A stretch of DNA of 64,000 bases. Origin: Asticcacaulis machinosus. GTDB lineage: Bacteria; Pseudomonadota; Alphaproteobacteria; Caulobacterales; Caulobacteraceae. The notes under the pieces are model-generated. The model saw nothing but the letters and a program-made list of their open reading frames with translations, was not told the origin of the DNA and did no database searches. The DNA lies in NCBI RefSeq assembly GCF_028550435.1, contig NZ_JAQQKV010000004.1, forward strand, positions 62,001 through 126,000, read 5' to 3'. This document shows positions 39,977 to 48,623 of the stretch, piece after piece (position 1 is the stretch's first letter; each line of letters begins with the position of its first letter). A program made the translations under genes and the position numbers.

Positions 39977-40699
39977 ATGACACGAGTAGCATTGGTCACC
40001 GGCGGCACGCGCGGCATTGGTAAGGCCATCGTAAAACGTCTCAAAGACGCTGGCCTGACGGTCGCTGCCGGCTATGCCGGTAACGAAGAAAATGCCCGTA
40101 AGGTCGCCGAAGAGTTAGGCGTCATGGTCGTTAAAGGCAGCGTCGATAAGTTTGAGGACTGCGCCCGCGCCGCCAAGGAAGTCACCGACGCCCTGGGGCC
40201 TATCGACGTATTGGTTAATAATGCCGGTATCACCCGCGACGGCTTTTTTCACAAGATGACGCAGGAACAATGGCAGGAAGTCATTCACACCAATATGGAC
40301 TCGGTCTTCAACATGACCCGTCAGGTGATCGAGGGGATGCGTGAACGTGGCTATGGCCGCATCATCAATATTTCCTCCATCAACGGCCAAAAGGGGCAGG
40401 CGGGGCAGACCAACTATTCGGCTGCCAAGTCCGGCATGATCGGTTTCACCAAGGCTTTGGCGATGGAATCAGCGGCCAAGGGCATTACCGTCAACTGCGT
40501 GGCGCCGGGCTATACCTCGACCGAGATGGTCTCGGCCATCAATCCGGCGGTGCTGGAAAAGATCGTGGCCGGTATTCCGGTTGGCCGTCTGGGTACGCCT
40601 GAGGAAGTGGCGGAAATCTGCGCCTTCCTGGCGTCGGATATGGCCAGCTTCATTACGGGGGCAACCATTGCGGTCAATGGCGGTCAGCATATGTTGTAA
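39977..40699 (+). CDS. phaB: Acetoacetyl-CoA reductase
   Basis: NADPH-dependent SDR of 240 residues that makes (R)-3-hydroxybutyryl-CoA for PHB. Motifs are TGGTRGIG (about 8-15), NNAGITRDG, Ser in NISSINGQKGQAGQTNYSAAK and YSAAK, with DGFFHKMTQEQWQEV as in PhaB rather than FabG. An AGGAACAGGA sequence precedes the ATG. The synthase phaC is not in the window. A very strong terminator follows. Confidence 0.92.
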   Translation: MTRVALVTGGTRGIGKAIVKRLKDAGLTVAAGYAGNEENARKVAEELGVMVVKGSVDKFEDCARAAKEVTDALGPIDVLVNNAGITRDGFFHKMTQEQWQEVIHTNMDSVFNMTRQVIEGMRERGYGRIINISSINGQKGQAGQTNYSAAKSGMIGFTKALAMESAAKGITVNCVAPGYTSTEMVSAINPAVLEKIVAGIPVGRLGTPEEVAEICAFLASDMASFITGATIAVNGGQHML

Positions 40700-40746
40700 G
40701 GGCAATATGTTATAATATAGCCGCAGTATGTTGTTAATATTGCTGA

Positions 40747-40785
40747 AATTGGGCAAAGCCGCCTTGGCTTTGCCCAATTTTTTTG
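40747..40785 (+). terminator. Rho-independent terminator after phaB
   Basis: A 14-bp perfect stem (AATTGGGCAAAGCC with GGCTTTGCCCAATT, 5-nt loop) is followed by TTTTT, about 50 bases after the phaB stop. Confidence 0.95.
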
Positions 40786-40833
40786 AAATGATCGTCTTAA
40801 ATCCGCCCCACTCGCTGCTTACACACTTGTCCT

Positions 40834-41622
40834 ATGAGATTTTCCACGCGTCAGTTCAGATTGCCGGTTGCCCTAAGCCTCCTGATCGGGGTTATGACCC
40901 TGACAGGGTGGGGTTTAGGTACGGCTTGTGCGCAGAACAACCTGCGTGACGCCATGCTGGGGCCATCGACGTCCGATAGCCGCGGCAATTCCATGCCTGA
41001 TGTTGCCCACTTCATGTCCGAAGACGGCGAAGGGTTTGTGCTCGATCACACCCAAGATCAGCCGTTCATCCGCTTTGATGGTGAGGCTGAGGTCTGGGCG
41101 CTGACGCCGTCGCCTGGGCCGCGCGGTGATGTGATTTTCAAGAACGATGTCGGCGAACCCATTCTGCGCTCATCCCGTCTGGGCGGGTTGACCCTGTTCA
41201 GCCGTACCCGCCCGACCGGCGATCCGGTCGCCGTCAGCGGAAAGGCTGACGCCATCAAGGCTGGCCGCATGACGCCAGGCTTATTGTTTCAGCAACTGGC
41301 CAGAGCTTCGAAAAAAGCCTCTGCGGCTGTGTCACGTCTGATGCCGTTTGATGCCGATATTCAGACACCGGGCGCGGATTACCTGTTTGCCGATGCCGCA
41401 CGGGTGACGGCGGATGCTATCGTCGATGTCGCCAACCAGAATAATGGCCGCAAAGTGCTGGAACCCATCCGTGAAGTCCGTCTGATCGAAGGCCGCCCAC
41501 CGGGGGTCTATATGGAGCGTAACACGCTCGTTCTGCGGCTTGACCACACTCAGGGCTGGGCCGGTCGTCCGTCGTCCAAGCGCATCACCAAAATCCTCAA
41601 GACCGCCGTCAAGGTAAAATAG
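40834..41622 (+). CDS. Exported protein of unknown function (DUF4908-like)
   Basis: Protein of 262 residues with a long signal peptide (basic start, then a hydrophobic core) ending near TACAQN. The mature protein is soluble and mixed alpha/beta, with EDGEGFVLDHTQDQPFIRFDGEAEVWALTPSPGPRGDVIFKNDVGEPILR as its most ordered part. It resembles small Caulobacter periplasmic proteins of the DUF4908 type, from memory only. It lies in front of another exported protein, with 57 bases to that frame. Confidence 0.65.
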   Translation: MRFSTRQFRLPVALSLLIGVMTLTGWGLGTACAQNNLRDAMLGPSTSDSRGNSMPDVAHFMSEDGEGFVLDHTQDQPFIRFDGEAEVWALTPSPGPRGDVIFKNDVGEPILRSSRLGGLTLFSRTRPTGDPVAVSGKADAIKAGRMTPGLLFQQLARASKKASAAVSRLMPFDADIQTPGADYLFADAARVTADAIVDVANQNNGRKVLEPIREVRLIEGRPPGVYMERNTLVLRLDHTQGWAGRPSSKRITKILKTAVKVK

Positions 41623-41694
41623 TTCCGTATAGACAGCGCCGTCATCCGTCCCCTATGCTACGAAAAATAGCCTGATAATTTGGTGGGGTGCAGG

Positions 41695-43134
41695 GTGAAG
41701 CGTAGGGTTCAGTTTACCGCAGGTCTTATGACGCTGCTGATTGCGGCCACGGGTACGGCCATAGCCCAGCCCTACGGCAATGCCCGTCTGGTTAGTCCCC
41801 CACAATATGGTCAAATCAAAATGGTGCTGGGCGCGGCACGTCTGGTCGCGCAACCCGCCGCCGAGTGTTCCGCTGAGGGCAGGCCGTGGGTCTCTGCCCC
41901 CTGTTTCGATCCGGTTTTTGCCCGCCTGCGCCAGACAGGCGAAGCGTCGGCCACCGTGGTCGGCCTGTTTCGCCCGGCGCTGGATGGTGAAGTGGTGCGC
42001 GGCACCTATGGTTACGACTTCGCCCTGTTTGATGTGACCAAGCAGGGCGCAAAATTCAACGTCACCAAGATCGACCTTCAGACCTCAGCCGTGCGCGCCC
42101 CTAAAGACTGTTTCAGCCTGCCGGACGAAGACGTGTTTTATCGCATGGACCGGCGCGGGACCGTCTCGGTCGCGCAGGAAATGCTGACTGTCGTATGCGG
42201 TGGCGCGCCCAAGCGCACTTACGGCGGTTATATGGCGCAGGGGGCCTCGCTTCCGGCTCAGGAACCGGCGGTGGGGCAGGTCCCGAACCTGAGCGGGCCG
42301 TTGTGGGTCACAACGGAAAAGCGCTTCCTGAAAGGTGAGCGGCGCTATCTGGCGATCAAGGACGGCGATTGCCCCAAGGATCAGCGCGTGGACGGTGATT
42401 ACTGCGCCACAGCCGCGGTGGCGGCTTTTGCGGGGAACGCAGAGCTTAAGGAACTGGATCTGATCGCGTCTGAGCGCCGGATCGAAGAGGGGGCGGCCCT
42501 GACTGATAAGGACATAGATCAGTGGGTACTGAAACGCAAAGGCAAGGGCCCCAAACAAAAACTTGAGGCCGATGACCGCTGGTTTGCCCATTCAAACCTT
42601 CAGGCTATTCCCGGCTGTACGCCCATAAAGGACACGACTTACCGCGTTGTACGTCATGACGGTCAACTTTATGTGCAGGAAGAGGTGCTGGCCCAGTGCG
42701 GCGCACCGCCCGCACCATCGCCCTTTGCGACCTATGAGGCTTATGGCGATGAGCGCCCTGTGGCGCAGTTCAAGCCGGGCTGCCCGAAAGACCTGACCAT
42801 GCTGTCGAACATCTGCTTCGATGAGGTGGTCGCCTATATGGAAACCTATAATCATCAGGCGCTGGATGTGGTGGTGCTCAACCGCCCGGCCAGAGACCGT
42901 GATTATCTGTTTAGTGGCGGGCCGGTCAGCTATGACATGGCCAAGGTCAAGCTCTATGACGGCAGCCGTTATGAGGCCGACCGTAAGTCCAGCTATAACA
43001 GTCGCCCGATTACCTTGCCCGGTTGTTCTCAAATGCCCAACGCACCGTCTGAGGCCAAGGGGTGGGTGCTGACCCGGCGCGGCCGCACGACCATGGCAGT
43101 GGAATATCAGTGGTTTAGCTGTCCGGTGAATTGA
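41695..43134 (+). CDS. Exported cysteine-containing protein of unknown function
   Basis: Protein of about 479 residues with a signal peptide (VKRRVQFTAGLMTLLIAATGTAIAQ). The start is uncertain: GTG at 41695 or an upstream GTG at 41680. The mature part has about 14 cysteines in regularly spaced pairs, several in DCP or GCP contexts, suggesting disulfides in the periplasm. It has no membrane segment after the signal. I do not recognise a family. It appears to form a pair with the preceding exported protein. A shared terminator-like inverted repeat lies beyond its stop. Confidence 0.6.
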   Translation: MKRRVQFTAGLMTLLIAATGTAIAQPYGNARLVSPPQYGQIKMVLGAARLVAQPAAECSAEGRPWVSAPCFDPVFARLRQTGEASATVVGLFRPALDGEVVRGTYGYDFALFDVTKQGAKFNVTKIDLQTSAVRAPKDCFSLPDEDVFYRMDRRGTVSVAQEMLTVVCGGAPKRTYGGYMAQGASLPAQEPAVGQVPNLSGPLWVTTEKRFLKGERRYLAIKDGDCPKDQRVDGDYCATAAVAAFAGNAELKELDLIASERRIEEGAALTDKDIDQWVLKRKGKGPKQKLEADDRWFAHSNLQAIPGCTPIKDTTYRVVRHDGQLYVQEEVLAQCGAPPAPSPFATYEAYGDERPVAQFKPGCPKDLTMLSNICFDEVVAYMETYNHQALDVVVLNRPARDRDYLFSGGPVSYDMAKVKLYDGSRYEADRKSSYNSRPITLPGCSQMPNAPSEAKGWVLTRRGRTTMAVEYQWFSCPVN

Positions 43135-43137
43135 CTT

Positions 43138-43181
43138 CCGGAAAAAGTCCTTCGGCTTTCGCCTCAGTGTACTTTTTCCGG
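43138..43181. terminator. 11-bp inverted repeat between convergent genes
   Basis: CCGGAAAAAGT (43138-43148) and ACTTTTTCCGG (43171-43181) flank 22 bases. It lies between the exported protein gene and the convergent DUF805 gene and has T-runs in the arms on both strands, so it may terminate both transcripts. Confidence 0.6.
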
Positions 43182-43182
43182 C

Positions 43183-43665
43183 TTAACTAAATGTCTCTCT
43201 GATCTGATCGTCTTCGCGCAACGGGTCTGAGCCATATTTGTTGGGGCCTTTTGTTCCGGGTATCAGACACAAAACAAAAAGGCTGAGTATGATAACAATA
43301 GGAGAGTAGTTTATCGTTGCCATTATCTGGTTGCCGTAAGGTATGCTGGATATCACCGGCATATTTTGGGCAATTGTAATCGGTAAAAGCAGAAGCACCG
43401 CGCCTGCAGGGAAGGCTGGAAAATTAAGGTCGTGAAGCCGTTGGGCCGTGGCATTAAATATGGACCATAGCAGCAAAATCGAAAGCAATGCCCAAAAGGC
43501 AAGTGCAAAAATCCCTAAGTACGGGTGGAAATTGGCTGCCATCTCAGCCAGCCATTGACCTAGGCTATGAATCGCGTTCGCGTAGATCAGGTAGAAAAAG
43601 TACGGCTGACGATTCATGCGCCCCTGATGTGTTAGGCATATCAGGTTTTGGCTGTGGCCATACAT
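43183..43665 (-). CDS. DUF805 membrane protein
   Basis: Inner-membrane protein of 160 residues with four predicted segments. The family signature GRMNRQPYFFYLI, then AQRLHDLNFPA and GTKGPNKYGSDPL at the end, is clear. Function is unknown. It starts 33 bases beyond the hisIE stop on the same strand, so it may be read from the his operon transcript, though no function links it to histidine. Confidence 0.85.
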   Translation of the reverse strand: MYGHSQNLICLTHQGRMNRQPYFFYLIYANAIHSLGQWLAEMAANFHPYLGIFALAFWALLSILLLWSIFNATAQRLHDLNFPAFPAGAVLLLLPITIAQNMPVISSIPYGNQIMATINYSPIVIILSLFVLCLIPGTKGPNKYGSDPLREDDQIRETFS

Positions 43666-43698
43666 TATCTGCTCTCACTTAAGTGTTAAATTACCTCA

Positions 43699-44340
43699 CT
43701 ATCTATGCCGTTCGCGAAGGATGTCCAGCACCTTTTCCAGCGAGGTATCGCGCGCCATTAAAAGCACCGACAGGTGATACAGCAGGTCGGCGGCTTCGGC
43801 GTGCAGTTCCTCAAGATCGCCGCAGCGACCGGCCAGCGCGGTTTCCAGGCCTTCTTCACCGACCTTTTGCGCGATCTTGGCCACGCCCTTTTGCATCAGC
43901 CGGGCGGTGTAGGAATCCGCCGGTGAGGCCTCGGCGCGATCGGCCACCACACCCGCCAGTTGGCCCATAAAGCCGATGCCGGGGGCGGTTTCATCCCCAA
44001 AGCACGAGGTCGTCTTGAAATGACAGGTCGGCCCGACCGGACGGGCATAGACCAAGAGCGCATCTTCGTCGCAGTCGGTCAGTATGCGGTCAAGGTTCAG
44101 GAAATCCCCTGACGTTTCACCCTTGCGCCAGCGCCCGCCTTTGGAGCGCGAGAAAAACGTCACCTGACCGTCAGTCAACGTCTCGGTCAGGGCCGCTTTG
44201 TCCATATAGCCGAGCATCAGGACTTGCAGCGTATCGGCGTGCTGCACGATCGCGGGGATCAGGCCGTTGCCTTTATCGAAATCGAGCGCGTCGATATCGG
44301 TGAGGGTGAGCGAGGTGTTCAGTTTGTGGTCGTGGGCCAT
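43699..44340 (-). CDS. hisIE: Bifunctional HisIE (cyclohydrolase / pyrophosphatase)
   Basis: Catalyses two early histidine steps: removal of pyrophosphate from phosphoribosyl-ATP and ring opening of phosphoribosyl-AMP. The N-terminal HisI domain (about 25-120) has LTDCDEDALLVY and GPTCHFKTTSCF metal ligands. The HisE domain (about 125-213) has VGEEGLETALAG and EAADLLYHLSVLL. Alphaproteobacteria usually carry separate hisI and hisE genes, and the fusion is typical of gammaproteobacteria. The gap to hisF is filled by a palindromic repeat. Confidence 0.95.
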   Translation of the reverse strand: MAHDHKLNTSLTLTDIDALDFDKGNGLIPAIVQHADTLQVLMLGYMDKAALTETLTDGQVTFFSRSKGGRWRKGETSGDFLNLDRILTDCDEDALLVYARPVGPTCHFKTTSCFGDETAPGIGFMGQLAGVVADRAEASPADSYTARLMQKGVAKIAQKVGEEGLETALAGRCGDLEELHAEAADLLYHLSVLLMARDTSLEKVLDILRERHR

Positions 44341-44365
44341 AGGTATGTCTTTTCTAAACTAAGAG

Positions 44366-44516
44366 CCCCCACCACCACATCTCAATCGCTACGCGATCTC
44401 GTGCGGTCCCCCTCCCCATCAAGATGGGGAGGTAAAATGGAGCTACTTTTATACCTCCCCAGTTTACTGGGGAGGGGTACCGCGCCAGCTTGCTGGCGGG
44501 GTGGTGGGGTATCTTT
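44366..44516. repeat. Type-B intergenic repeat, hisF-hisIE
   Basis: About 150-bp imperfect inverted repeat. It starts CCACCACCACATCTC and ends GGTGGTGGGGTATCTT, with inner palindromes CTCCCCATCAAGATGGGGAG and CTCCCCAGTTTACTGGGGAG. It is nearly the same as the element at 49950-50096. Confidence 0.88.
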
Positions 44517-44517
44517 C

Positions 44518-45285
44518 TTAAATCCGTACCGCGATTCCGGCACTTTGCAGGTCTCGTTTCAGGTCAGGGATGTGGATGATCTTTTTGTGAAACACCGACG
44601 CCGCCAAAGCGCCCGAAACGTCGCACTGGTCGAACACATCGCTGAAATGTTCGACCGCGCCAGCCCCGCCTGAGGCCACGAGCGGAATATCGATCAGGTC
44701 GCGCACCAGCCGCAGTTGTTTCAGGTCATAACCTTTACGGACGCCATCCTGATTCATGCAGTTGAGCACAATTTCACCGGCCCCGCGGTTTTGGGCTTCG
44801 ACTACCCAGTCGAGGGTTCGACGGCCCGCCGCACGGATCTTGTCCGGATCGCCGCTGTACTGATGCACGTAATAGTCGCCATCCAGTTCACGGCTGTCCA
44901 CGCCGACGACCACGCACTGCGACCCGGCCATTTCGGCCAGTTCGTTGATCAGGTCGGGCCGTTCCAGGGCGGGAGAGTTGATCGACACCTTATCAGCGCC
45001 GCTGTTCAGGCATTTCACGGCTTGCTCGGCCGAGCGGATGCCACCGGCCACACAAAACGGAATATCAAGCGCGCGGGCAATGTCACGAACCCAGTTGTAA
45101 TCGACCGTTCGGCCTTCGGCAGAGGCGGTGATGTCATACAGCACCAGTTCATCGGCGCCTTCGTCGCGATAGCGCAGGGCCATATCGACCGCATCGCCCA
45201 GAACTTCGTGGCCGACAAACTGCACGCCCTTGACGACCTTGCCGTCCTTGACGTCGAGACAGGGGATGATGCGTCTGGCTAACAT
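44518..45285 (-). CDS. hisF: Imidazole glycerol phosphate synthase, cyclase subunit HisF
   Basis: Cyclase half of the HisH/HisF synthase, 255 residues, a beta-barrel enzyme. Catalytic Asp lie in PCLDVKDG and the DG of [10 protein letters not shown]. Phosphate loops ([12 protein letters not shown]) are conserved. Its detail ([42 protein letters not shown]) follows the gammaproteobacterial type. It belongs to the his operon, with repeats on both sides. Confidence 0.95.
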   Translation of the reverse strand: MLARRIIPCLDVKDGKVVKGVQFVGHEVLGDAVDMALRYRDEGADELVLYDITASAEGRTVDYNWVRDIARALDIPFCVAGGIRSAEQAVKCLNSGADKVSINSPALERPDLINELAEMAGSQCVVVGVDSRELDGDYYVHQYSGDPDKIRAAGRRTLDWVVEAQNRGAGEIVLNCMNQDGVRKGYDLKQLRLVRDLIDIPLVASGGAGAVEHFSDVFDQCDVSGALAASVFHKKIIHIPDLKRDLQSAGIAVRI

Positions 45286-45299
45286 AGCGTTTCCAATTT

Positions 45300-45455
45300 C
45301 TTTCTCCTCCCCTGCGACGCGGGGGAGGTGGCGCGGCGCTCGCGTGCGCGCGAAGTCCGCGACGGAGGGGGCGTTCCATGTGAGGTTTGCCCCCTCCGTC
45401 TCGACGCGCTTTGCTTGCTCGACACCTCCCCCGTACGCTTCGCTACAGGAGAGGA
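45300..45455. repeat. Intergenic palindromic repeat, hisA-hisF
   Basis: It holds CTCCCCTGCGACGCGGGGGAG, then GGTGGCGCGGCGCTCGCG..GACGGAGGGGG, and a mirror half CCCCCTCCGTCTCGACGCG...CACCTCCCCC. The second half repeats the first in reverse orientation. Confidence 0.85.
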
Positions 45456-45465
45456 GATATAAGAA

Positions 45466-46197
45466 TTACCCAACATTGAGTGCGGCTTTAAGGTCGATCA
45501 GACCCTCATAGATCGCCTTGCCCACAATCGCGCCGTGTACCCCCAGCGCCTTGAGATCATAGAGGTCGTCGATGGATTTCACTCCGCCGGAGGCCTGAAT
45601 CTCAAGATCGGGGCGTTTCTGACGCAAAGCACGCATTAGGTCCATATTCGGTCCCATCAACATGCCGTCGCGCGACACATCGGTAACCAGAATCCGCTGG
45701 GCTACTCCGACCGGATAATAATCCAGCACATCCCACAACGAAATACCCGACCCTTCGACCCAGCCATGCAACGCCGCATCGAAGTCACCATCTTTGGTCG
45801 GTAGGACATCCAAAGCGAGCGTAATGCGCTCCTTGCCGAAGTCTTTCAGCCAGCCGCGAACCTCTTCGGGGTTCTTGACCGCCGCCGATCCGACCACCAC
45901 CGCTGCCACGCCGGCATCGAGCAGGGTTTTGACGTGTTCGCGTGAGCGCACGCCGCCGCCGGTCTGGATCCTGGCTTTTGAGGCCTTGGCCAGTCGTCCT
46001 ATCAGTTCGTGCTGCTGCGGCGAGCCGGCCTTGGCGCCATCAAGGTCGACAATATGCACCCATTGGGCAGCCTCATCGTTGAACAGCGACAGGCGCTTGA
46101 ACGGGTCGGGATCATAAAGAGTTACCTGATCGAACTTGCCCTGGGCCAGACGGACACAGGCACCGTTAATCAGGTCGATAGCGGGGTAGAGGATCAT
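45466..46197 (-). CDS. hisA: HisA, ProFAR isomerase
   Basis: Isomerises N'-[(5'-phosphoribosyl)formimino]-AICAR ribotide, 243 residues, beta-barrel. Catalytic Asp lies in PAIDLINGACVRL and LVTDVSRDG. Phosphate motifs GGGVRS and ASGGVKS are present. It starts at an ATG after a repeat that separates it from hisH. Confidence 0.94.
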   Translation of the reverse strand: MILYPAIDLINGACVRLAQGKFDQVTLYDPDPFKRLSLFNDEAAQWVHIVDLDGAKAGSPQQHELIGRLAKASKARIQTGGGVRSREHVKTLLDAGVAAVVVGSAAVKNPEEVRGWLKDFGKERITLALDVLPTKDGDFDAALHGWVEGSGISLWDVLDYYPVGVAQRILVTDVSRDGMLMGPNMDLMRALRQKRPDLEIQASGGVKSIDDLYDLKALGVHGAIVGKAIYEGLIDLKAALNVG

Positions 46198-46215
46198 GTT
46201 AAAACTCGGTTTTAA

Positions 46216-46362
46216 GACCTCCCCCTGTTGCAGGGGGAGGTGGCCTGAAAGGCCGGAGGGGGTAAGCAGGTCGTGGGGTGTTACCCCCTCCTGATGTTGA
46301 TGCAGACATCACCATCAGGCTCCCTCTGCACCGCGCGGGCGGCCCCGCAGGGGGAGTTCTTG
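46216..46362. repeat. Two intergenic repeats, hisH-hisA
   Basis: The first unit is CTCCCCCTGTTGCAGGGGGAG followed by GTGGCCTGAAAGGCCGGAGGGGGTAA. The second runs ACCCCCTCCTGATG, a palindrome (TGATGTTGATGC..CATCACCATCAG), then a diverged CTCCCTCTGCACC..GCAGGGGGAGTTCTT. The second ends next to the hisH stop. Confidence 0.85.
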
Positions 46363-46363
46363 G

Positions 46364-46957
46364 TCAAATCTTCAAAAAATTCTCCAAAATCTTCGCACCG
46401 GTGGCTGAAGACCGCTCCGGGTGGAACTGACAACCCCAGACATTGCCTTTGCGAACCATAGCCGCAAACGCCGCGCCATAGGTCGATTGGGTCAGGGTGT
46501 AGTCATTGACCGGGCACACAAAACTATGGACGAAATAGGCATAATCACCGGCATTAACACCGTCATTAAGCGGATCTGTCTTAAGCGGTTCCAGTGTGTT
46601 CCAACCCATATGCGGAACGACATAATTTTCAGGCACGATCATTTTGGTGACCTTACCCGGAATCAGGCCCAGACATTCAACATCGCCTTCGTCGGAGCCC
46701 TCAAACAGCAGTTGCTGCCCCAGACACACCCCCAACAGCGGACGCTCAAAATTGCGCAGTACGTCCACCAACCCAAGCTCACGCATCTGAGACATGGCAA
46801 AGCCCGCGGCTCCGACGCCGGGCAAAACCAGCTTAGGGGCCGCGGCGATTTCAGCCGTGTCCGACGACAGCACAGCCTCCGCTCCCAGCCGCTCCAGCGC
46901 AAACAGGACGGACGCTGTGTTCGCACAGCCTAGTTCAACAACAACGACTTTGCTCAT
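46364..46957 (-). CDS. hisH: Imidazole glycerol phosphate synthase, glutaminase subunit HisH
   Basis: Class I glutamine amidotransferase, 197 residues. The catalytic Cys lies in LLGVCLGQQLLF, and the His/Glu pair in WGCQFHPERS. The oxyanion-strand motif LPGVGAAG is present. It overlaps hisCB by four bases (ATGA), so these two genes are translationally coupled and have no repeat between them. Confidence 0.94.
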   Translation of the reverse strand: MSKVVVVELGCANTASVLFALERLGAEAVLSSDTAEIAAAPKLVLPGVGAAGFAMSQMRELGLVDVLRNFERPLLGVCLGQQLLFEGSDEGDVECLGLIPGKVTKMIVPENYVVPHMGWNTLEPLKTDPLNDGVNAGDYAYFVHSFVCPVNDYTLTQSTYGAAFAAMVRKGNVWGCQFHPERSSATGAKILENFLKI

Positions 46958-48453
46958 GCGAGCATACCTTTCGTTGATGGCAGGCTGTCACCCTCAATGC
47001 GGGTCGCCTGACGAAGGGCCCGGCCCAGCGCCTTGAAACAGGCCTCGGTCTTATGGTGATCATTGCCGCCGGAGACTTCGACATGGATCGAGGCCCCCAG
47101 CGTTTCCGACAATGACCGAAACGCATGGGCTGTCATTTCGGTCTGATAATCACCGATGTGGGTGGCCTCGAATTCACCTTTGAAGACGCAGAATGGCCGC
47201 CCGCCCAGATCAACACTGACCTTGGCTTCGGTCTCATCCATCGGCAGGACAAAGCCAAAGCGGGCCATGCCGATGCGGTCGCCCAGCGCCTGTTTTAACG
47301 CGGTGCCGACCGCCAGCATGGTGTCTTCGACCGTGTGGTGGGCGTCGATATGCAGATCGCCTTCGCACGCCACCTGCAGCGAGAACCCGCCGTGTGACGC
47401 CACCTGATCGAGCATATGATCAAAGAAGCCGACGCCGGTGGATATGCTGATCGGCTTGGGGTTATCGAGATCGACCATCACCGAAATGCGCGTTTCCTTG
47501 GTATCGCGCAGATATTCCCCTTTGCGGGCGGGCTTGGCGTCGGAGGTCACGCCCAGCGCCGTCAAAATCCGGTCATTGAACGCGGCGTCGCCCATCGGCA
47601 ACAGCAGGCCGTCATAGGCATTGCGCGCACTGATACCAAAGCGCTTCAAAGCCGTTTGGGTGCGGATCAGATCCATCGGTTTCAGGTGAATAAACGGCCC
47701 GTCGTTCAGCTCAAAATGGGCCAGAGCCTTGCTCTCGGCCAGCTTGTGACGCAGGCGCGATTGCTCAGACCGCACCAGAGCAATACGCGCTTCGACATTG
47801 ATCTGCCGCGACGGCGACAGCACCAGTTCGGCGGCCTTAAGCGATGGTGTTGGCAGCGGATAGGGCTCACAGTATCGCGTCAGGCCCGCCAAAGTCTTGG
47901 CCCCGGCGATCAGCGCGCCGACCCGCGCCCCGCCGATACCGTAGAGATAGGACAGGCTTTTGAAGACGATGACATTGGTCTCCGTCCGCGTCAGTTCGAC
48001 TAAGCTTTGGGCATCGACGGCATCGAAATAGCTTTCATCCACCACCAAAAGCGTCGGGAAAATATCGACCGCCAGAGTGCGGGCGGCTTCAAGGCTCCAG
48101 GCCTTGCCGTCGGGCAGGCGCGGATTGTCGATCAGGTAAAGGCCCGCACTTTTGGCCCCCAGCGCGTTTGACGGCGGCGACTTGATCTGCAGGCCGTAAA
48201 CATTGCACAGGCTTTCGAGATAATAGGATTTCTCGCTCAAGCCCGTGTCAGCCAGGATGGTTTCATGGCCATGCAACCGTAAGCGCCGCAGCAGGATTTC
48301 CATGGCGTGGGACGCGCCGCGGGTGACCAGAAGCTGATAGGGCTCAACGCCGTAAAGCTCGGCCATGCGTTCCCGCAGCGGCTCCAGCGACGGGGGGGAG
48401 CCTTCGAGGCCGGACGTGGCGGCGGTCAGGGATGAAAACGGTGACGCGAACAT
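46954..48453 (-). CDS. hisB: HisB (dehydratase) fused to a degenerate HisC aminotransferase
   Basis: One open frame of 499 residues. Residues 1 to about 305 follow HisC: RGASHA, IDNP, VDESY (D139, Y142), GIGGARVG (R177) and EPYPLPTP align with the E. coli enzyme. But the PLP-lysine position (TLSKAF in E. coli) reads SLSYLY, so the lysine is Tyr169; about 45 N-terminal residues are also missing. Residues 312-499 are a complete imidazoleglycerol-phosphate dehydratase with both metal motifs, HHTVED (372-377) and DHHKTE (465-470). HisB function looks intact, HisC activity lost. The DNA has no stop or frameshift between the domains. Confidence 0.9.
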   Translation of the reverse strand: MFASPFSSLTAATSGLEGSPPSLEPLRERMAELYGVEPYQLLVTRGASHAMEILLRRLRLHGHETILADTGLSEKSYYLESLCNVYGLQIKSPPSNALGAKSAGLYLIDNPRLPDGKAWSLEAARTLAVDIFPTLLVVDESYFDAVDAQSLVELTRTETNVIVFKSLSYLYGIGGARVGALIAGAKTLAGLTRYCEPYPLPTPSLKAAELVLSPSRQINVEARIALVRSEQSRLRHKLAESKALAHFELNDGPFIHLKPMDLIRTQTALKRFGISARNAYDGLLLPMGDAAFNDRILTALGVTSDAKPARKGEYLRDTKETRISVMVDLDNPKPISISTGVGFFDHMLDQVASHGGFSLQVACEGDLHIDAHHTVEDTMLAVGTALKQALGDRIGMARFGFVLPMDETEAKVSVDLGGRPFCVFKGEFEATHIGDYQTEMTAHAFRSLSETLGASIHVEVSGGNDHHKTEACFKALGRALRQATRIEGDSLPSTKGMLA

Positions 48454-48487
48454 TGATCAGTTTTCCTTTACTTGGAGGCGTCCATTT

Positions 48488-48621
48488 AAGGGCTCCCACC
48501 ACCACGCGGTTGCCCGCGTGGTCCCCCTCCCCAGTAAACTGGGGAGGTATATTTTTACACTCCCCCGGCGTGCCGGGGGAGGTGGATGACCGAAGGTCAG
48601 ACGGAGGGGGGAAACCCACAT
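48488..48621. repeat. Mosaic intergenic repeat, hisD-hisCB
   Basis: The left half is of type B (CCCACCACCACGCGG..GGTCCCCCTCCCCAGTAAACTGGGGAGG). The right half is of type C (CTCCCCCGGCGTGCCGGGGGAGGTGG then GACGGAGGGGG). It is a chimera of two repeat types found intact elsewhere in the window. Confidence 0.85.
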
Positions 48622-48623
48622 GC

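Noticed and set aside
43138-43181. Riboswitch or attenuator before DUF805/hisIE
   Set aside because: It is at the 3' ends of convergent genes; a shared terminator is simpler.
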